Source of the DNA: Akkermansiaceae bacterium | GTDB taxonomy: Bacteria > Verrucomicrobiota > Verrucomicrobiia > Verrucomicrobiales > Akkermansiaceae | Direction of reading: 5' to 3' | Assembly (NCBI GenBank): GCA_024233135.1 | Contig: JACKPZ010000016.1 | Location: 1-64,000, forward strand | DNA: 64,000 nt | Shown here: positions 53,486 through 61,500 of the stretch, in pieces | How positions within the stretch are numbered: position 1 is the first letter of the stretch | How the letters are laid out: every line of letters begins with the position of its first letter | Program-made: the position numbers and the translations under genes | The notes under the pieces: generated by a model | What the model was told of the DNA's origin: nothing | Database searches by the model: none | The model's input: the letters and a program-made list of their open reading frames with translations, nothing else

Positions 53486-56400
53486 TCACCATCTCATCGC
53501 GGAACACGGAGATGTCGGTCCCCACCGCGTTCAGATTTCCGCCCGGCGGCGAAAGGAAATCCCCCAAGGGTGAAGCAACGGTCCGCCGTGCGATAGAAGG
53601 CTCCGACATCGACCTTCCGGCCGGCGTCGATCCAGATCTCGTTGATCGCGGCCGAACCCAGGCGCGCGGGTTGGTGTTGATCGGCGTGCCGGTTTGCAGA
53701 ACGGACCGGTCCGTGGCGTCATAGACGCGGACGAACGACTGCCCGAGGAACAGCGCGGTGCCGTCACCCGCGCCATTGACCGCGCCGAAGCGGTAGCGCA
53801 CCTGGGCGGCCATCGTCCACGTCACCTTGGTCCAGCCGGTGATGGCGATCGGCGGTGGCCACGCGGTTGCATGCTGGCACCCAGCGCGGTGACGACACAT
53901 AGGCGCCTGCGGTGACGCTGGTGCCGTCGGTTCCGATCTGATAGCCTTCGCGGTCGAACATCGGCGACGTCCAGGCCCGATGAGGCGCATCCGACCGCCC
54001 GGTCGATCGATGCGCTGAACGGGGTGTCGATGATGGCGGCCGATCTGGTCGCCCGGTTTGAACCACGCCGGCCCCACGTCGCTGACGGCGCCGCCATCCA
54101 GTTTTCCGGACTCGATGAACGCGGCATACTCGAGCTTCCATCGCCAGATGACCGTGACATCGTGATTGAGCGTGGTGGAGAAGAACGTGTGGCGTCCCCT
54201 GGATTACCTGGCCGTCGATCGCGTAGCCATCGTTGACAAGGCGGTACCAGGCGATCTGTGCCGACGGCGGCCGGTAGTCGCGCCCGGCCGGCGAGTTGGT
54301 TGAAGGTCTCGTCCAGATAGATGGCTTCCGGCGCCTCGAAGCGCTTGTTGGTCATAGATGGGGATCGTCCCGTATTTCCGTCTTGACGGGCGCTGGTGCC
54401 GACGTGATCATCGAGCCGTCGCTTCTGGGCCTCCACCTTGACCGACGGGGCGCGAGAAGGTGATCGCTCGGGATGCTCGGACGGTCGGTCACCTGACTTG
54501 TGCGAGATCCACATTGCCGTCGGTTTCTCGATGCCGATGCTCTCGACGGTGGAGGTGATGCACGCAGTTTCTTGAACTGCATCTCGGATCGGCATGCCTT
54601 CGTAGGGAAGTTCTTGATCGAGATCCGCGCGGAGGAGATGTATTCCTCCATGTCCCGATAGTCGATGATGAAGACATGGTTTGCCGCGAGACCCGCACGT
54701 GGCATAGAGGATGTTGCTGGATCGCGCCGTTCACGCGGTCGGTCCAGAACGCCGCGATGAAATTAGGGGCGGGTATCGCCGAATGGCGAGCGGTGATGCT
54801 CTTGTCGCCCCGGTGCTGTTCCGAGCCTGATCAGACCGCGGTCGAGTTGGACAGGCTGACTTTCCGGTCTGGTCATAGAACGAGAACCGGCATTTCCCCA
54901 CTTGATGATGAAGGTCCGTTGGGGAGCCGTTGAGATCCGCGGCGTGACGAGGATCGCCCGGTCGCCGGCGGTTGAGCGCGTTGACCGGGGAGGTGGCCAT
55001 CGCTCCAGAAACCATCGCGCCGGATGCCGGGGCGTCACCGGTGCCGGATGCCGTGTTGTAGGGGGCTTCATCGCGGGTCGGCGACCAGTGACGGTGACGC
55101 CTTGGTCGAAACTGATCAGCCGGAAGGTCGAGATCACCACGAAGGTCGTGACACCGCCACCGCCGAAACTGAAGCCGATATCGACCTGGGAGGCGTCGTC
55201 CACCAGCAGGCCGCCCGGCACCAGCACGTCGTCGATCGTGCTTTCAGGTCCTGCGGCTTCCGTCGCCGGGGCCGCGGATGGTCGAAGGCCGAAGGCGTCG
55301 GTGGCGCCCACCGCATCGGACGCCGAAGTCCCGGCTGAACCCGAGATGACATAGGGGCGCTGCTCGGTGACCTTCGTCGGAATCGAGACGCTGCCGGTGC
55401 CGGTGAACGATCCGGGGGATTCGCCGCCGTCGGGGTCAACTTGTTGGTGAGAAACGGCGGCCGTGCGGGCGCGACGCGGCCCGTCGGGGTGAAACGCACG
55501 ATGGTGACGGCCGAAGATCCCCGCCGGAACCCGAGCACCGTTGGCGCGGTGAGGTTCGAGTGGCCGATGCTGTAGTCGTTGAAGGTGATGCCGCGACCTT
55601 GTTGACGCTGACCGAACCGAGGCTGGCGCCGCCGGTGTTGCTGATGGTGATCGGTGAGGCTGCTGTTGGTGCCGATCTCGACGTTTCCGGCGCGAGGCCC
55701 GATCCGCCGGTGTTGATGTCGCCTTGGTCGACGGCGATTTTGCGGGCGTGTGGATGCGGCGCTCAGGTTGATGACGTAGGCCGACTCGTCGGTGAACTGC
55801 TGGCGGTGCTGATGGCGGCCGAACGCGGCCGCGTCCGCCCGGAAAAAAGCTGACCGTGAAGGTGGTGCTGCCGCCGGCATGCCACCGTGAAATCGGGTTG
55901 GCGGTGACGGTGAAGTCGCCCGGGTTCGCGCCGCTCTTGGTGATGGCCAGACCGGTGAGGTTGGCGTTCCCGGTGTTCTTGATGGTGAAGGTCAGGGCGT
56001 GCGCTCGATCCGTAGTCGACCGAACCGAAGGACTTGGAGCCGCCATCGGCAATGTTGGTGCCGGCAGGTTGCTCGACGGCGATCTCCGGGGCGAGGCCCG
56101 TGCCGGAGAGGCTGATGTTGAACGGGTTCTCATCGGAATCGTTGTTCGCGATGGCGATGGAGGCGGCATGGGCCCTGTTTGCCGATGGAGTGAACTGTAC
56201 CGTGAACGTGGTGGATCCGGATGGCCCGGTGACCGTGGTCGCCACCGGTCCGGTAACGGTGAAGTCGGCGCTGTCCGCCCCGCTCTTGGTGATGGCGAGG
56301 CCGGTGAGGTCGGCGTCGCCGGTGTTTTTGATGGTGAAGGTCAGGGTGGAACTGGATCCGACGTTGACCGAGCCGAAGGATACGGAGCCACCATCGGCGA

Positions 56401-56533
56401 CATTGGTGCCGGCGGGTTGCTCCACGACGATCTCCGGAGCGGCGGCATTCGCGCCGGCGGCTGATGCGGCGAGGAGAAGCGCGGCGGCGAAGCGGGAAAC
56501 AAACCGCGAGGGAAGCGTGATGAGGCGTTTCAT
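53414..56533 (-). pseudogene. Frameshift-ridden 5' part of the giant exported protein gene
   Basis: The ATG at 56533 opens a signal peptide (LLLAASAAGANA) and two choice-of-anchor D repeats (GSVNVGSSSTLTFTIKNTG, LTGLAITKSGADSADFTV), clean down to about 56000. From there to 53414 the protein jumps between all three minus-strand frames, yet sensible segments continue: PYVISGSAGTSASDAVGATD, VDIGFSFGGGGVTTFVVIS, STVESIGIEKPTAMWISHK, KRFEAPEAIYLDETFNQLAG, HDVTVIWRWKLEYAAFIES, GPAWFKPGDQI, NAVGTDISVFRDEM, then the intact frame. At least ten shifts can be placed; two are five-base G/C runs where four bases would restore the frame (53414-53418 and 53561-53565). Sequencing or assembly error is the likeliest cause; real decay is the alternative. 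Confidence 0.7.
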
Positions 56534-56590
56534 CAGTCGATGGAGATAGGTATGGATGGGAACCGGAAAGATATCAGGAAAGATCGGGGC

Positions 56591-58564
56591 CTACGGAGCG
56601 CCCTCGAGGGTGGCGACGGAGCTGATGCGGCGGAGTTCGAGGCTTCCGGACAAGGTGATGTCGGACTTGATGAGGCCGCGGATGGTCTCGGTGAAGGTGC
56701 CGGTGAGGCGGTCGGCGACGCCTTGTTCCGCGGCGAAGGTGAAGGACATCGTGCGGTTGACGTCCGGGCCCTTCGGCAGGTTCTGGTGGTAGGCGTGGCG
56801 GAACGGATTGCTGCGGTGGAACGGATCGAGATTCACCGTCGCGGTGACCGTTTGTCCGGCGCCGACAGAGCCGCTGGCATCGATGCTCAGGCGGTAGGCC
56901 TCCGCGAGTTTCGACGGGCGGATGGAGCTGGAGTTCAGGTATCCGGGCAGCAGCGTCGGGATGGTGGACTTGGCGGAGTTGATGGCCGAGCTGCTGTTGG
57001 CGATGAGCGTGTTGTCCGCGGCCGAGCGGATGGACGGGTCCTTGGCGAGTGCCGTTTGCAGCGATGTGGAGAGATTCGTGAGGAGCAGGAACTTGGGATC
57101 GTAGATCAGGTTCTGCTGGCTCTCGCCATCCAGCTTGCGCGGCATGTCGTAGGCGATCGAATCCAGCCGCACGCCAACCTTCTTGCCGTTGCGCTCCTTG
57201 ATTCCCTCGAAAAACGGAATCCGCGCCGGATCGACCACCAGCACCCGCTCGGTGGGGACCTCGGGGTCCGCGGATTTCGTCTGCATCAGGGTGACCGAGG
57301 ACAACAGACGGACCTGGCCGCCCGCGTCCGAGTGGAGGATCACGCGCAGCGGCGCGGTGCCGGACGAGGGGCGGGACGGAGCGCCGTCCTCGACGATGCT
57401 GGTGACGGAGTTCGCGATCACCTCGCCGACCCACAGGCCGGTGACCTCGCTGGCGGGCGTGCCGGCGACGATGCCCGAAGTTTGCTGAATCTCGCTGCGG
57501 ACCGCGGTGACCGGAAGCCAGAACGAAGCGCCGGTGGCGGAGGTGCTGAGGCGGTAGAGATTCGTCCGCGGTGCGTCGTCCGGCCAGGAACGCAGCGCAC
57601 CGATCGAGAGGGTCGCGGTTTTCTGGGTGGCGATGGTTTCCCCGAGCGAGGCGGAGGCGCCCGCGCCGGGGCTGGAGTCCACCTGGTTTCCGCGCAGGTA
57701 GGAAAGGCTGTCGGCGGCGGGCCGGACGACGTGCAGGGCGAGCCCGGTGTCCGAGCGGGAGATCAGGTCGAGCTCGGGCGAGACGCTGGTGGTGCCGAGG
57801 TTGGTGAAAACGATTTCCTCGAGGTCGAGTTCGAGTTCATCGACACCGCTGCCGACGCTCACCGCGTCGGACGGTCCGCCGAAGCCGAGCCTGCCGGTGC
57901 CGGCTCCATCGAAGCCGACGGCCACCGGGCCCATGTAGCTCGAAGGCCCGGAGCAATAGACCCAGTAGGCGCGGCCGGAAACCATGGACGCGCTGCCGGT
58001 GACCTTCTGCCAGTTGCCGGTGGCGGAGTTGAGAGTGAAGATTTTCGAAACGGAATGTTTCGCGCCGGAGGGACCGAAGAACTGGTCGAAGGTCGGTGTG
58101 CCCTGGAGGCCGAAGCCGACGAGGTTGTAGCGGTCGGGATTCCACGTCGGGCGGAAGAAGCGGGCCTTGCCGGTGAGGGTGAGCGTGAAGTTGGCGGTGC
58201 CGGGAGCCACCTGGATCAGATAGGCGCGGTTGCCTTCGATGACGGGCAGGTCGTTTCCGCCGGACGGATCGACGCGTTTCCACTGCTGCCACTCGTCTTG
58301 GTTGAAGGTGCTGATGGAGCCGGGGTCTTCGGAAAAGAACTCGGCCAGACCGGCGAGCGGCTTGGGCGATGCGGCCATCTGGATGGCGGGATTCGTGAAC
58401 ACCGCGCCGGGCGCGAGCGGATTCCCGCCGCCATCGACCGGCTCGACCTCCAGCCAGACGGAGTTCCAGCCGGCGCTCAGGGTGACCGACTGGGTGGCGC
58501 TTTGGCCGTGGGCCAGCCCGCTGAGGGCCAGCGCGCCCGCCAGCAGTTTGAGAACGGATTTCAT
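56591..58564 (-). CDS. Exported protein of unknown function in the giant operon
   Basis: A 657-aa protein from the ATG at 58564, which starts a clean signal peptide (MKSVLKLLAGALALSGLAHG). An in-frame ATG at 58585 overlaps the preceding TGA (ATGA) and would add 7 residues. The first domain (SVTLSAGWNSVWLEVEP, AYLIQVAPGTANFTLTLTG) resembles the SAGWN-type opening of many exported Verrucomicrobial and Planctomycete proteins, where it leads into a large beta-rich body. The rest, including LRVILHSDAGGQVRLLSSVTLM and FHRSNPFRHAYHQNLPKGPDVNR, is beta-rich and unassigned. It is sandwiched between the NHL-repeat gene (overlap or 17 bp) and the giant gene (57 bp), so it probably works with them. Confidence 0.8.
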   Translation of the reverse strand: MKSVLKLLAGALALSGLAHGQSATQSVTLSAGWNSVWLEVEPVDGGGNPLAPGAVFTNPAIQMAASPKPLAGLAEFFSEDPGSISTFNQDEWQQWKRVDPSGGNDLPVIEGNRAYLIQVAPGTANFTLTLTGKARFFRPTWNPDRYNLVGFGLQGTPTFDQFFGPSGAKHSVSKIFTLNSATGNWQKVTGSASMVSGRAYWVYCSGPSSYMGPVAVGFDGAGTGRLGFGGPSDAVSVGSGVDELELDLEEIVFTNLGTTSVSPELDLISRSDTGLALHVVRPAADSLSYLRGNQVDSSPGAGASASLGETIATQKTATLSIGALRSWPDDAPRTNLYRLSTSATGASFWLPVTAVRSEIQQTSGIVAGTPASEVTGLWVGEVIANSVTSIVEDGAPSRPSSGTAPLRVILHSDAGGQVRLLSSVTLMQTKSADPEVPTERVLVVDPARIPFFEGIKERNGKKVGVRLDSIAYDMPRKLDGESQQNLIYDPKFLLLTNLSTSLQTALAKDPSIRSAADNTLIANSSSAINSAKSTIPTLLPGYLNSSSIRPSKLAEAYRLSIDASGSVGAGQTVTATVNLDPFHRSNPFRHAYHQNLPKGPDVNRTMSFTFAAEQGVADRLTGTFTETIRGLIKSDITLSGSLELRRISSVATLEGAP

Positions 58565-58581
58565 GGTGGGTGAAAATGGGA

Positions 58582-61500
58582 TCATGGCTGCCGCTGGGTG
58601 ACGTTGATGCGGAGGAACATGGGGCCGCCGGGTGTCGCGGGCAGGAAGGCCCGCACTTCCTGGGTGGTGCCGTCGTCGTTGAGGATCTGCTCGGTGAAGC
58701 CCAGCGGGCTCCAGTTCACGAGGTTGGTGGACCACTCGGGGATATAGTCGAGGTCGGTGGCGGCGAGCACCTTGGTGAAGGTGATGCCGAGTTCGCCGGA
58801 ACCGAGATCCACCACCGGCATGCCGGAGCAGCAGGGGTCGAGCGGCTCGAGGTGGAAGGCGTATTTCAGCAGGTTGCAAACGCCGTCATTGGCGGGCTCG
58901 GCCATGGCGCCGGCGATCGCCGGGTTCGTCGCATCCGCGCCGAACTTCATCGCCTGCCAGACGAGGAACGGCGCCCCGCCGAAGCTCAACGTGGCACCGA
59001 CGCTGGTGCCGCCGCCGTTGGTGGCGATGGCGCGGAAATAATACGTCGCGGCAGGATCCAGGCCGGTCAGTTCGGCGGGGACCGCTTGGTCGGTCGCGCC
59101 CGTGAGACCGGAAGCGGCCTGCACGAGGACCTGTGTGGAAACAATCGTCCGCAAGGTGGCGTGGGCGGTTTCGCCGACGACGACTCCGCCGCTCGGTGTG
59201 GCGGCCAGCGAGATCGGTTGGTCGAATTGCGCGACCTCGCCGAGTCCGTCGTCCGGGCCCGCCACACCGGATCCGGCGAAGCTGCTGACCACTCCCGCCG
59301 GGCTGATGGCGCGGATGCGATGGTTGCCGGTGTCCGCGACGAGCAGCGTGCCGTCGGCACGGAACGCGAGGCCGGACGGGCCCGAGAAACGGGCGGCGGC
59401 ACCGGTGTCATCGACCATGCCGGAAACGGCGGCGGAGCCTGCGAACAATGTCGTCGTGCCGTTGGTCGCCACCTTGTGAATCGCGTGGCCGGATGCCTCG
59501 GTGACGTAGGCGGTGCCCGCCGCATCGATGGCGACGCCGAAGGGGCCGTCAAAGCCGCTCGCCAGCGTGCTGACCGTGCCGTCCGGGCCGACCTTGCGGA
59601 TGCGGTTGTTTCCGCGGTCGGCGACGTGGAGCGTGCCGTTCGCGTTGATCGCGAGGCCGGACGGGAGGTTGAAACGGGCCGCGGCCGGCACGCCGTCGGT
59701 GAATCCCGGGCTGCCGAGGCCGGCGAAGGTGCTCACGGTTCCCGCCGCCGTGATCGCGCGGATGCGATGGTTGTTCGAGTCCGCGACGTAAATCGTGCCG
59801 CCCGCGCCGACGACGATGCCGACCGGTTCGTTGAACTGCGCCGTCGTCCCCGGACCATCGGCAAACCCGGCGCTTCCGGTTCCCGCGAGCGTCGTCTCGA
59901 CACCACCCGGGGTGATCTTGCGGATCCGGTGGTTCAGTGTGTCGGCGATGTAGAGATTTCCGGCGGCGTCGGTGGCGATGCCGGACGGCTGGGCGAGCGT
60001 CGCCGCCTGCGTGCCCACCGTGAACCCGTCGAACTCCGCATCCAGCGACCATTCGAACCACACATCCGTCGCGCTGCCCATCGGGTTCACCGAGGCGTTG
60101 AGGGTGGCCGTCGGCCCGGTGATGTCGGTGGCGTCGAGCGTGGTCACCGCCGGCGGATCGAGCACCAGACCGGTGACCGGAAACGTGAAGGTCGTCTGGT
60201 CCGGCGCGTCGCTGTGGATCGTGACGTCACCCGCATACTCGCCGGCGCTGACGGCGCTCAGCGAAACATCGAGCGCGAGCGTGTCGAGCGGGGCGATCTG
60301 CCACGGACCCGCCGCCATCTGATAGCCGGCGGGAAGATCGATCGAGGAAACATTCAGCGTGAAGTTTCCGGGATTCGACAAGGTGATCTGGCGGACGACC
60401 GGCTGACCCGTCGGCGTGTTTCCGAAATCGAGCGCATCGACCTGCCCGTCTTCGATCGCCGTGCTTCCGCTGGCCACCGTGATGCCCGCCTGCGGGGTGG
60501 TGAATTCGAGCGATTCGCCCGTCACCGTGCCGCGGTAGTTGGTGGCTGTCGTGCCGAAGTAGTAGGTGGAATTCGGCAGCAACGGTTGGTCGATGTCCGC
60601 GGAAACGAGCCGCTCGCCGGTGCCGGTGGGCCGCGGGTCGACCGTCACGGTCGGCAGCTCGTCGGCCCGCGCGATGGTCCGCAGCGATCCCCCTTGGGAA
60701 ACGAACATCCGGCCCGCGGCGTCGATCCCGATGCCCGCGGGCGAGCTGAACTGCGCGGCGGTGGCGGGATACAGCCCGTTGCCGGCGGTCGGCGTGTCGA
60801 CCGTCCCGTCGATGCCCGACCCGGCGAGCGTCGTCACGGTTCCGTCGATTTCCACGCGGCGGACGCGGTGGTTCCCGGTGTCGGAAACGAAGACCTTGTC
60901 GTCCTCATCGAGCGCGATTCCCTGCGGCGACGAGAAATCCCCCGGGCTGCCGTCACCCGCGATGGTGAAGACATTGCCGGAGAAAACGAGGCGCGCGGCG
61001 TGGTTGCCGGTATCCGCGACCCAGACGTGGGTGCCCGGTCCGTCGACCGCGATGCCGCGCGGCGAGGAAAATTGCGCCAGTCCCGCGGCTCCGTCCGTGG
61101 TGAGTCCGGAGATTCCGGTGCCCGCGAGGGTGCTCACCTGTCCGGTGGCGGCGGAGATTTCGCGGATGCGGTGGTTTCCACTGTCCGCGACGAAAACGTT
61201 GCCCGCGGCATCGACCGCGACGTCCGCCGGGTAGAGGAACAGCGCCGCGTTCGCCGCGCCGTCTCCGAAACCCGCCACGCCCGAACCGGCGAGGGTGCTC
61301 ACCGCGCCGCCCGGGGTGATCTTGCGGATGCGGTGGTTGAATTCGTCGGCGACGTAGAGGTTTCCGCTGCCGTCGATGGCAAGCCCCGCCGGGTTCTCAA
61401 ACTGGGCGGCCGTGCCGTTGCCGTCGGCGAATCCCGCCACTCCGGAACCGGCGAAGGTGCTGACGACACCGGACTCCGAGATATGCAAAATGCGATGGTT

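Noticed and set aside
53414..56003. Programmed ribosomal frameshifting in the giant gene
   Set aside because: At least ten shifts in 2.6 kb in both directions, without slippery-heptamer and pseudoknot pattern, cannot be programmed.
54763..56169. A 468-codon minus-strand frame as an independent gene
   Set aside because: Only parts of it are protein-like; these parts belong to the frameshifted giant gene, and the remainder is out of frame.
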